This document shows, in pieces, positions 1 to 12,405 of a stretch of 64,000 nt of DNA. Source of the DNA: Phlegmacium glaucopus (Eukaryota; Basidiomycota; Agaricomycetes; Agaricales; Cortinariaceae). The stretch covers positions 248,001 to 312,000 of the forward strand of contig MU129986.1 in the NCBI GenBank assembly GCA_015039465.1, read 5' to 3'. The first letter of the stretch is position 1. Every line of letters starts with the position of its first letter. The position numbers and the translations under genes were made by a program. The notes under the pieces were generated by a model. The model did no database searches. It saw only the letters and a list, made by a program, of their open reading frames with translations, and was not told the origin of the DNA.

Positions 1-1288
1 GTGATGCGGGGCTTTCTAAGTCTTCGCCATCCCCAATGCCCGCCTCCCATCTCTCGATCCTTATCCGACTACGCTCAGCGCTGTCCCAGTCCGTTCTCCA
101 ACCGCCAATTTTGTTCTTCAATGCCCGGATTCTCCTGCCGGCCTCCGTTGTAGCGGCTCCATTGACTTGTGCGTGCTCAGAAATCGTAGAAAGTGATGAA
201 ACGAGTGATGTGGTGTAAGATCGAAGATGGGCTAGTTGTGGAATGGCGCTCGCTGGTGTAGGCGGACCGGCGATGGATGGCGCTGGTAGAAAAGAATCCT
301 TGATGGGAGAAGTGGCTGGTTCGGATCCATCGACTTCGTCACCTAAACGATGTCTATCGGGATCTAGCTCCCAATCTGAGGCATGTAATTGATGTGATAT
401 TAGAGACCGTGTAGGGGATGTCTCCTCCTCGAGGGTATCAAGATGATGTCTATGATCAGTCTTTGTCGGTTCAACCACTTGAGATGGTTCCGAGAGATCC
501 TCTATGTGTTCCAGCTCATCCAACTGGCCTAAAACGTCGCTACCACCCACCTCGCCTGCTATCTTCCGGAACTCCCGTTCGTATCCAAGCAATTCCCGGA
601 CCTGAGTTTCTCTGTTCCTTACTGTTTCATTCATATGTCGAATGACATCTGAAGCCAGCTTCTCTAACATCGGTTGAGCGGCGGAAGAACCGGAATCGAC
701 ATCAAGTGTACGAAGGTGACCAAGAAACTTATCCGTCGAATGCAGATCCTGAGCGAGAACTTCCATAGGATCATGTTCTGGTTCTTTCTGATGGGTTTCA
801 TTTCTCGAGCGCGTAGCAAGATTGCGGAAGCCCGGATCATAATCTTGTGAAAGGTCCTCCGGTTCTGACGGGAGGTCATGAAACGACGCGTCGCTAGCGG
901 ATTCTGCTTGCATCTCATCCGCAAACGATAACGCAGCTGCATCCCCTACGACAACCTGCGCGGCATCATGTTGACCATTGTAATTTTGCACTTGATCTAT
1001 CCCTTCAGCACCGTCGTCATACTCAATACCGAACTCTTCTGCTAGGAGTTTTGAACCAGCACTCGGCTCGGGCATGAGGGCCACTGCAAGTTCATGCGCG
1101 AGAGAATGGTGACGTCCGTTGAGAGAATCGTCTTCAATAACATTGGCAAGATTTGAGGGTGTACGAAGAGAACTTGTGGAACGGCGATTGGCAATGCCAC
1201 TCTGTCGTGAAAGCGATTTACGATGTGATGGAGCAAGAAAATGTGGATTGGGTGTAAAATCATCGTCCTGAGGCGCATAATGAGGCAT
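1..1288 (-). CDS. Hypothetical coiled-coil/disordered protein, 3' part cut by window edge
   Basis: One uninterrupted reading frame starts at the ATG at 1288-1286 and stays open to base 1, so at least 429 residues are present and the C-terminus lies outside the window. The first 60 residues are Ser/Arg-rich and probably disordered. A short conserved-looking block follows, with HSLAHELAVAL and then EEFGIEYDDGAEG. An acidic stretch and an amphipathic helical region (around LEKLASDVIRHMNETVRNRE) suggest coiled coil near residues 210-260. Another helical segment lies near the window edge. I recognise no catalytic motif or named family. A scaffold or cytoskeletal role is possible, but this is only inferred from composition. 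Confidence 0.7.
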   Translation of the reverse strand, partial: MPHYAPQDDDFTPNPHFLAPSHRKSLSRQSGIANRRSTSSLRTPSNLANVIEDDSLNGRHHSLAHELAVALMPEPSAGSKLLAEEFGIEYDDGAEGIDQVQNYNGQHDAAQVVVGDAAALSFADEMQAESASDASFHDLPSEPEDLSQDYDPGFRNLATRSRNETHQKEPEHDPMEVLAQDLHSTDKFLGHLRTLDVDSGSSAAQPMLEKLASDVIRHMNETVRNRETQVRELLGYEREFRKIAGEVGGSDVLGQLDELEHIEDLSEPSQVVEPTKTDHRHHLDTLEEETSPTRSLISHQLHASDWELDPDRHRLGDEVDGSEPATSPIKDSFLPAPSIAGPPTPASAIPQLAHLRSYTTSLVSSLSTISEHAQVNGAATTEAGRRIRALKNKIGGWRTDWDSAERSRIRIERWEAGIGDGEDLESPAS

Positions 1289-1419
1289 TTTTCAAGAAAA
1301 AAAGATTGTAAGGGTTGTGGTCGTGTTCAAGTTTCTGCGCCGAGAGGCTCACTAGGCACCTCGCCAGACGCGTCTGTCAGTGTGTTGACTCGTTATGTAA
1401 TTCTGTAACCACCACTTAG

Positions 1420-2213
1420 TTATGTAAGCGTCTCTGACAATTCCACCAAAATACTCACATCACCTACGAAAATCTGCTCCAGTGGTAAAGGTAGCTGGAC
1501 TCTGACTGGAATGAAACACGAGCCTCCAATTAATATTGACAACAAATTGCATTTTTCTTTGTAAACTTCGCTCCGGAAACCGGAACGAATACGTACTACC
1601 CAAGGACTAGGCACGAGAAAAAGTGAACAACATGAAGACCTTCTATGACAAGTCCCGGGGATGGTTGTGCGGTGTTAATACACAGGGTGGGCGAAATGAC
1701 AAATTTCATATCAGCAACAAATGGAATCGGGGCGAAGTCTCTAGCGACCGCGAATTCAGTCAAAGGTATAGCAAGATCCTGGGCTGGTCCATGAATACAA
1801 AAAGCAGAGTGTATACCCTGAGTCGGTTGTGGGCCTTTGAGGAATTTAAATTGGGCACTGTTTACAAAGAGATGAGGCAATCATTTACATCGAAAGGACC
1901 TACTCGGATACATGATCTTCTGCCTGTAGCGTTCCAAGTCCAATGTCGATTGATAAAATTCTTCTAGAAAAGGAAATGAGTTTTGACGTTGAATAGTTGC
2001 TCGCACAGAAATTGGTCGTTGCTGATAAGAAATCTGCAAAACAACAGACACAGATCGTCAAGAAAGACGGCGGATCACAGGAAGGTGTAGTTCTGCCGCA
2101 TCTCTGTGAGGTCTGAATGACCTCGAGATAAAACAAACAGAGGAAATGTAGATTCATCGACAAGACACAGACCATAACTCTATCGGTTGATTTCCTGAGA
2201 AGGTGGGCGGCAT
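1420..2213 (-). CDS. Orphan protein, multi-exon model
   Basis: The frame was built from ATG 2213-2211 (MPPTFSGNQPIELW) through four introns whose phases all agree. The donor and acceptor pairs are gtctgtg..ctcgag, gtgatcc..ttgcag with a CTTGAC branch, gtaaatg..ctcaaag and gtagtac..agtcag. The product is about 180 residues and includes LEEFYQSTLDLERYRQKI, a block with DFAPIPFVADMKFVISP and a C-terminal FVGDVSILVELSE. I do not recognise the family. The last intron, about 97 nt, is the weakest part. Without it the protein would stop at about 1598. No signal peptide or clear membrane segment is seen. The gene lies head to head with PRP40, with about 200 bp between the start codons. Confidence 0.5.
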
Positions 2214-2416
2214 CGCGATAACCTCAGAGCAACGGCGGCAACACTTGATCGGGATAACCGATGCAAATAAGTACAAATTGACGGGCTTATTGAGTGCCAA
2301 GGCGGCAATTCTTTGAATTCATCAACCCCCAAGACGTTTAATTTAGCGAGCTGGTAAGTGAATACACCAGATCAATCCTACTTGTTGACGACGGGATATG
2401 TTTAGGTTACTTTCTT

Positions 2417-5400
2417 ATGAACGTTTGGGTACGTCACTCACTTTAATGTCGTTTTAAATACTGTAAACCCAAACATCTATCTTCATCAGACAGAACACCG
2501 AAATCCAGAGGGCCGCACCTACTGGTTCAATACAGGGACTAAGCAGAGTGTTTGGGAAAAACCAGATGGTATGTTTTGCTTACATTTACATTTATCAGTC
2601 AAATTTTCTAAAACTTATTATCCTTGCTTAGACTTGAAAACTCCATTTGAAGTATATAAACCACTCTACATACAATACCTTCATTGGCTTATACTGTTTC
2701 TTTCAGCGTGCACTCACACAAACTAAATGGAAAGAATACTTCTCGGGTGGTCGAAAATACTACTATAACGTGAGTTTGCGCCATTGTAGCCATGTGCTTT
2801 CTGACCTGTCGGTAGACGGAGACCAAAGAATCAAAATGGGACATGCCTGACGAGCTTCTTCTCGTTCTTGAAAAAGTGGAGAAGGAAGGACAAACAACGA
2901 ACGCGTGAGTTATAGCACAACGCAACAAATCTCACTGTCCTCATCCCATATCTTGTATTATAGGCCGCCGCGAGCGGTGACTGCTCCTGGATTTACTCCA
3001 GTCGGAATGGCAATACAAGGTGGAACTGTCCCCATAGGTGGTGCTGATCCATCCTCATCCGCTTCTCAGCCTAGCCAACAAAATGGGACCAGTCTTGCTG
3101 TTGGAGCTCATACAGGGGCCCTTCCCCTAGCAGCAAGTACTGTCCTTCCTCCTCGCCCCAATCTGCCGGATGATCCCGTCATCCCTCATAATGGATTCGT
3201 GACTGTTGAAGAGGGAGAAAAGGCTTTCACACATTTGATGAGAAAGGCCGGGGTGGATGCTAATTGGTCATGGGAACAGACGATGCGTGCTACTATCACT
3301 GATCCGTTATATAAAGCCCTCAATACTCTTGCCGAAAAGAAAGCATGTTGGGAAAAGGTGCGTGGCAAACATGTCGATTTTGGCGCATTTCTCAAAAGAA
3401 TTATCTCTTAGTACACTAATTCCTTGAAAGTCAAGGAGAAAGAGGAGAGGGAAGCAAGGCTTTCAAAATTGCGCCCTGCTATTCGTAACATGCTGAAAGG
3501 CAATCCTAATGTTTTCCACTACACCACCTTCCGCACTGCCGACAAACTTTTCTCCCAGCATCCCATCTGGCAGCAGGCAAGGATCGAAGCAGAACGAAAG
3601 CTCGTTTTTGAGGAATATGTTGCTGAACTTTTGGAACGTGAAGTGGTAATTATTCTTCTTTCTCAAACTCAATTTCCTAGGACTTGACCATTTTTTATTT
3701 TATTTTAGAATGAAACCAGGGCTGCTAGAGCACGTAGCGTCTCTAAGGTGGTGGCACTTTTCAAGCAACTAAGCGTCGACGTCGTTACCAAATGGCGAAC
3801 AGCCCACAATCTACTTCTCGAGTCTGACGAATGGAGGTCAGATATAGAATTAAGAAAGCTGCCAACTCTTGATATCCTCCTTGCTTTCGAGGACTATAGT
3901 AGAGTACGAGAGAGGGAATACGAAGAACAAATGAGAAGATCTCAGGTGGAAAAGACGAGGACGGAACGGAAAGCGCGTGAAGCCTTCAAGGTGCGTACGC
4001 TGACTTCTTCATTACATCATGTAAACTCAATATTGTGCTTGGTCCTTTCAGGGTCTTGTCGTTGAGCTTGTTCAGTCCGGCGTCATTAAGGCACGCACCA
4101 AGTGGAAGGAAGTCTATCATTTGTTCCGTGACGATAATAGATACCTGGATATGCTAGGAAACCCCGGTTCAAATCCGCTTGAATTATTCTGGGATGCTGT
4201 TGACGCACTTGACCAGAAACTGGATGCGAAAATTGTAGTGGTTGAGGATGTCATCAAGCGATTCAATGCTAAACATCATCCTGCCGAAGCCAAGGAGGGA
4301 TCATCTGACGACAAGATGGATGTTGATGAGAATTTGTTCACCATCACACCTGAAACCACTTGGGACGAGCTTGCAGATGTCATCCAAGAAGATGGGACTG
4401 CGGCCAAGACTTTGTCCCAAGAAGACCTTCAATTGGTTTTCAAGACGGTAAGAATCTTTTGTTCGTACCGGTTCTACTTGGCTCATAGATTTCAGCTTCG
4501 AGATCTGGCAATCAAAAAACAAGCTGATGAAAAGAGGAGGGCAGAGAGGAAACAGCGTCATCTGCAAGATGATTTACGTTACGCGCTGAAGAAGCTTCCA
4601 GAGCCGTTAGATATATCGCTTCGGTATGAAGATGTAAGTGTGAACTCTTTTGTCATGTGTATGGTCCATTTTTTTTTACTGATGTCGACTAGGTTGTTCC
4701 TCTTATAGAACATCTTCCAGAGTATGTAGCACTAGACGAGGAAGAAGGAAGACGAGCCGCATTTGCCAAGTTTGTGAAACGACATAAGGTGGGTCTGGCT
4801 CAGTCTTAGGACTAGAAGTTTCTGACATATCTGGACAACAGGAGCGCATGCGAGAAACAGGGTCCGAAGATGGTGGTTCTACGACTAGTAGGAAGCGCAA
4901 GGAACCCCTTCGGGAGCATCGAGATGATGATCGTGAGCGAGAGCGCGACAAGGAACGAGAACGAGAAAGGGAAAAGGAGCGCGATCGAGAACGGGAACGG
5001 GACAAGCCGCGTGATAAAGAGAGAGATTCTCACCGCGACAAGGAACGAGACAAGGAACGAGGAGATAGAGACCGGGGTAAAGACTACGAACGAGGAAGCC
5101 GAAGTTCTCGACACCATCATCGGTACGACGAGTTCGATAGTGAACGGCGTACTTCTAGAGAGTATGGTCGACTTGATCGGGAACGGGACAAGGAGGTTGA
5201 CCGTGAAAAAGATCGGGACGGTTACAAGTCCTCAAAATATCACCGAGATAACGACAAGGAAGAAAAGAAGAAAGACAGAAATTCTGGGAAGGATAAAGAT
5301 AGTCGACTCTCTCGCGGTGACGGCGGCTCAAGTCTGTCGAAAGAGTGGGATGACGCACCTGAAACGAAAAAGAGTGGGAGAGACAGAAGTGATTCTATGT

Positions 5401-5635
5401 ATAAGGAGGATGGCAGTGGCAGGGAGAAAAGAGAGCAGGAGGATAGGCCTCCGAATGAACGTGCAGAAAAGGCACGTCCACTCTGATGATCTTTTTCTCC
5501 TTTGGCAAACCCTCATGCTTTCATCCCCAACAGCGACCGCGATATGAGCGTGAAGATTTACCGTCTGACCGCATGAGCATTGACAAGAGGCAAGGCTCTA
5601 CTCGCGAAGAGACTCCAGAAGAAGGAGAAATATGA
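2417..5635 (+). CDS. PRP40: Pre-mRNA-processing factor Prp40 (WW-FF domain U1 snRNP protein)
   Basis: Prp40 is a U1 snRNP component that bridges the 5' splice site and branch-point factors in early spliceosome assembly. The 12-nt first exon (MNVW, 2417-2428) splices to the first WW domain at 2490-2568 ([17 protein letters not shown]). A second WW domain follows ([15 protein letters not shown], then TKESKWDMP). After a Pro/Ser linker come several FF domains ([47 protein letters not shown]). The C-terminus is a long Arg/Glu/Asp/Lys alternating tract, encoded at about 4900-5460. The final exon is best reached through a GC-AG intron at 5472-5533 and ends EETPEEGEI at 5635. Reading straight through would stop at 5486 instead. 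The domain order is complete for the family. Confidence 0.93.
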
Positions 5636-5686
5636 TTTTTTTGTCATCTCGATGATTAAGTTAACGTATAGTAGTAGGACTCGGTG

Positions 5687-6181
5687 TTATGATTGTTCAA
5701 GGGGAATCTCGATGTTGCCTATTCTAAGACGGGTGTAAGGCTGTTTGTGCTGTATCGTCTTCCTATAACCCTTTCTCCTTTTCTTTTTGAAAATAAACTC
5801 CATGTTTCCTTTGGTATGTTCCACGACAGTTGCTTCAACTTTGACTCGGCTTGGAGGAATTACGGGGTTACCGCGTAGTGTGTACTCTCTGGAACCCAAT
5901 TCATGGATCTCATTGAGGGCAAGGACGTCGCCGACCTTGACGTCTCGAAGACGGGGTACAGTGAGCAGGTCGCGGGGAGTCAGAATATGTTTTCTACCCC
6001 CGAAAGTGGCTACAACATATTGTGATGGTTGTGAGCGTATGAGCTGGAGTGCAGCTGCTGTTGAGTCTGGACTGGAGTGTATTGACCTTGTAAGAGTAGA
6101 TCGCACTGGAGTATATCAGTAAAAGTTTGTTTTTTTTCTGTAAAAATAAGACTTACACCACGACCTAGCAATCGAGGCCAT
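5687..6181 (-). CDS. Mitochondrial large-subunit ribosomal protein bL21m
   Basis: This is a structural protein of the mitochondrial 54S ribosomal subunit. The start exon MASIARSW is joined by an intron (gtaagt..ctccag) to LRSTLTRSIHSS. That gives a typical basic, Ser-rich import presequence. The L21 core follows: a YVVATFGGRKHIL strand, a VGDVLALNEI segment and the family signature KKKRRKGYRKTIQHKQPYTRLRI near the C-terminus. The length, about 150 residues, is normal for the mitochondrial form. It is transcribed away from the ATP synthase alpha gene, with 142 bp between the two start codons. Confidence 0.9.
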
Positions 6182-6323
6182 TCAAGAAGGGTAATACTGA
6201 CATGTTATCAAAAGGTGGTGTGAATTTTGCAGTTCAATCTCCGACTTAATCTTCCGAGTAAAGCCGGGTGTGCAACCAAAAACTTTCCACTCTTTACCAA
6301 CTCATTTCCCTTGCTTCACCTCC

Positions 6324-8510
<2,187 letters not shown>

Positions 8511-8655
8511 AAGTATCTAGATTTAGACCTCGACGGCATTGCATGTCTTTTGAGAACAAAATGAAATTTCCTTGTCTTTCTTCCGGAACATTTCCGATCA
8601 CGACCCATATTTTTTTTTTTTAATGAGTCCGATTGTATACTCTTTTGCATAAGTC

Positions 8656-10189
8656 ATGGATTCGGAGGAAATTGCGAGATCAGCCAAGGCTGCTTTTCAG
8701 GAGTCTCAGCTCCTGTCTTCCTCTGAACGGACTAATGCCCTTCTGGCCATTCGAAAACAACTTGAGCTCCGAAAATCAGACATTTTGGCTGCCAATGTCG
8801 AGGACCTCAAGGTGTGCGTTAATCTATCGTACAGACATCTCCTTATCATATCTGAAACACCATAGGCTGCTCAAATCGAGGTGGATGCTGGTCGCATGTC
8901 CGAATCCTTGCTAAACCGACTCGATCTAGGCAGAGGCGACAAGTGGGATTCCATGTTGCAAGGCATCTCAGATGTTGCCTTTTTACCAGATCCTACGGGG
9001 ACCGTTACATATGCATCGGAACTTGACGATGACCTCGAACTCTACCGAGTTTCTTGTCCAATCGGAGTCTTGCTGGTCATTTTCGAAGCACGACCAGAAG
9101 TTGTGGTCAATATTGCTGCTCTAGCTATCAAGTCAGGCGAGTTTCTGTAGTTCTACCCCCTTCCGAAAGTTCAATGCTCAACTTTTTGGCCTCTTACAGG
9201 AAATACTGCCATTCTAAAAGGCGGGAAAGAGTCAAATCGAACGACGACACTCCTTTCCAACGCCATCACTGCAGGACTATCGCAAACTGCCCTTCCTGAA
9301 AAATATATTCAAGCGATCCAGACAAGAGCTGAAGTAGCTTCATTGCTTGAGCTGGATCAGTATATTGACTTGGTCATTCCTCGCGGAAGCAACAGCCTGG
9401 TCCGAAATATACAAAATAACACTCGTATCCCAGTCATGGGTCATGCAGATGGACTCTGCACGGTGTATCTTGATGAAAAGGCTGAGGAAGAAAAGGCCAT
9501 TAGAATCGTTGTTGACTCCAAGGTATACTTATGTTCCAAAAACGAAAAATTCAATTGACCGTCGACTTTCTTCTTCGCAGACCAATTATCCATCCGCATG
9601 TAATGCAACTGAGCTGTTAATTGTTCACGAGTCACGTCTGAAAGACCTCTGGCCATCAGTAGCAAAAGCTCTATTGGCAGCGAATGTCCAATTACTTTGC
9701 GATGCCCCAACATTAGATGCTCTATGTCTATTGTCACCACCCCCATCAAACCTACAATCTCATGTCCAACCATCCACGCCAGCTTCTTATGTCACTGAAC
9801 ACCTTTCTCTCACTCTCTCTGTAGTTTCTGTGCCATCACTTCAATCAGCCATTCAATTCATCAACTCCCATTCGTCTCATCACACAGATTGTATCATTAC
9901 TGAATCCGAGGAAGCCGCATCTATATTCTGTCGTGGTGTTGATTCTGCCGGTACATTCGTCAATGCAAGTACGCGCTTTGCTGATGGCTTCCGGTATGGG
10001 TTTGGGACTGAGGTTGGTATCAGTACTGGAAGGATACATGCCAGAGGTCCTGTGGGTCTGGAGGGATTGGTTATATACAAATTCATAATGAGAAGCAAAG
10101 ACAAGAAAGGACACATCGTAGGGGAATTTGGGACGGGCAAAAAACAATTCAAACACAAACCGATCGATACTACCGTTCTACCTTTCTAG
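8656..10189 (+). CDS. PRO2: Gamma-glutamyl phosphate reductase (proline synthesis)
   Basis: The enzyme reduces gamma-glutamyl phosphate with NADPH to glutamate-5-semialdehyde, the second step of proline synthesis. The start MDSEEIARSAKAAFQESQ is followed by three introns (after VEDLK, after AALAIKSG and after VVDSK). Family blocks seen are CPIGVLLVIFEARPEVVVNIAALA, GNTAILKGGKE, LVIPRGSNSLV, PVMGHADGLCTVYLDE and the C-terminal FRYGFGTEVGISTGRIHARGPVGLEGL. The cysteine in GHADGLC is the expected aldehyde-dehydrogenase-type nucleophile. The start lies 145 bp downstream of ATP1 on the same strand. Confidence 0.96.
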
Positions 10190-10534
10190 TTGTTTGTTTC
10201 CTCAGGAGAATATGAAAGCAGTGTTATTTTTTCATGGACGTCAGTCAACCCGAACAACGCAAGTAGGACGGCATCCGGACCTTATAATGTGCTGGAAAAG
10301 TAAAAGCAGACGCCAAGTCATGTACATACCTGTGGCCTTCGACAATTTTACGCATCTGGTCAAAATGAAATGGTGAGAAGCCTACCGGACCAGCCGACCT
10401 GAACGTATAAAGATTGAAGAAAAAACTCAACTCTCTGATGCAAGAAAGAGGGAGGGTTAACACTAATCTTTTATTATATAAATAAGAAACATTGGACATA
10501 ATGAAATGAGATCTGAAATCTGGACCACTTGCGA

Positions 10535-12069
10535 CTATTGGTCTGCAGTCTCCAGTTTTGGCTTCTTGTCGACGTTTAATGACTCTGCTTCCTCATCTGC
10601 CTTCCGCTTGCTTGCATTAGAATTATCGGATACTTTCTTCTTTTTCTTCACGACCATTGATGTCAGGTCATTCACAACTGTCGGCTTTGTATTTGAAGAG
10701 GACGACCCTGCGTTTAGTTCTCGGTCCAGAGCTTGAGCTACCAAAGCTGGAGCACTTGTAGTGAGTGACTCATTCGGCGATGTCTTTAACTCCTCAACCT
10801 GCAGATAAGGTTTGAACCAAGATATGCATCGACGCATACTGGTAACTCACCTTCAATGCCAGATCGTCTCTTAAACCATGAAGTTCTTTGATCTCGCTCT
10901 CTATTTGCGTTTTCGACATGTTTTGCACGTAGTCATCTCGGACGAGCCGACCTGACGATTTACCTTTGCCTTTAGTATCATTGCTTGCCTGTGTTGGGAG
11001 TGGCGGTAGTTGTCCAGCAAGCCCGTCACGAAGCTCAGCGAGTCTACATTCAACGCTTTCTAGGGCTTTTTGAACATGAACAATAGCGTCGGAGAGGCGT
11101 CCTGATGTAAGGTCGAGGACCATGCTTAGCTTGTAATGCGCTTCAGCAATTTGGCGTGACGATGTAGGAAGAAGGTCAATCTTCAATTCAAGACCAACTT
11201 CATAATCCGTAATAGCTTGATCAAACTTCTCTGCAAATGAAATATGAGTTCAAGTAAAAAAACAATCATTGAAGGGGGGAAATAGACCTGTTTCCAAAGA
11301 TACATCTCCCAATGCGATATAAGTATCAGCTAACTTGAGTCTCACTTCTTCATCATCACTTTCACTCTTTTGCTTGTCATAGATGGCTCGCGCCAGGTCC
11401 AGAACCTCCCAAGCAGCGTTGAAGTCATCTTCGGGCTCGCCGTCGTCTTCATCAGCGCCTTCCTCAGCTTCCACCTCTTCTATAGCGGTTGCCTGCCCGA
11501 ACAAGTCAACGCCATGGTCTTCGCCATCATCCATGTCCTCAGCATCGCCGGAAAATGATAAGATAGGAGCATTTGTACCACCGCCAGACGCTGATGCTGC
11601 GAGCAAAGCGGCAAGTTGTATATAAGTCCCCAAGATCAAGTGGCAACCACAAACTTACCTTTGTTGTCTTCTTGATTCGCATCTTCCGGTTGTTCCTTCC
11701 CTAGAACAGAGCTTTGCACGATAGCGTTCTCCAGTAATGCCTTTCCATACGAGAAATACAAGTCTGCCGTTTCAGGCGCATCTTCCCCAAGTTGCTGAGT
11801 GCTGTTCCCAAAACGAGATATATTGAGCAATGGGAAAGAAAACGCGACTTGAAAACCAGGAATAAGCACGGACGCGACTTACATGAGTTCAAGTGCACTG
11901 GCATAGTGATCTATAGCCTCTTCGTATTTTTTTAACGCGAAGGCGCGTTTGGCTTGCTCGACCGAGCTCTCGAGCGTGACAGCCGACGGAACGGTTGTTG
12001 ATCTGCAATATAGATGCATTGTCCAGAAGAATCTCACCGAAACAGCATTTTTTCCACTCACGAAGTCAT
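10535..12069 (-). CDS. NASP/Hif1/Sim3-type SHNi-TPR histone chaperone
   Basis: This is a histone H3-H4 carrier of the NASP family, acting in histone transport and centromere/chromatin assembly. The first exon is only ATGACTTC. It joins to the first TPR (VEQAKRAFALKKYEEAIDHYASALELM). The next exon gives TADLYFSYGKALLENAI. A long acidic insertion interrupts TPR2 (DAEDMDDGEDHG..EEGADEDDGEPEDDF), a hallmark of the family. AAWEVLDLARAIYDKQ and the paired TPRs EEVRLKLADTYIALGDVSLE and QIAEAHYKLSMVLDLTSGRLSDA follow. The C-terminus has a coiled coil and a nuclear-localisation-like KKKKK patch, and ends VDKKPKLETADQ. The protein has normal architecture. Confidence 0.9.
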
Positions 12070-12405
12070 TCAGGATGTAGAGACAGGTATATTACGGGGG
12101 TATGTTGAACGAAGTGAAAGTGATGGTTGGTGGTAAAGGAGTGTCACGTTGCGATATGAGGGTTTTGCAAGAATGGTATATCAAGCAAGACAAAGACAAA
12201 ACGTGACGATGACTTAAAAAGACGGAGAAAGGAAAGGAATCATCAATGCAAAAAGGTGTACAAGTAACTAAGAGAAAGAAAGAAGATACATGAAAATTAA
12301 AATGTCCCAAAGATCCAAGAAACTATAGCGAGAGATTTGGGATACAAAGATCCAATTATGACCTGAAGAAAGTATGTCGAGAAGGTGGTCAAGAGCGTGA
12401 CCGAA
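12070..12405. other. Intergenic stretch between two minus-strand genes
   Basis: This 336 bp holds the 3' flank of the AP180-type gene and the promoter side of the histone chaperone gene. It is A/T-rich with several purine runs on the plus strand. I see no further gene and no convincing regulatory element. Confidence 0.5.

Noticed and set aside
1623..1967. 114-codon plus-strand frame
   Set aside because: It lies opposite the phase-consistent minus-strand orphan gene and has no recognisable motif.
4870..5547. 225-codon second frame overlapping the PRP40 C-terminus
   Set aside because: It is a +1 shadow of the alternating Arg/Glu/Asp-rich coding tract; the in-frame Prp40 reading explains the DNA.
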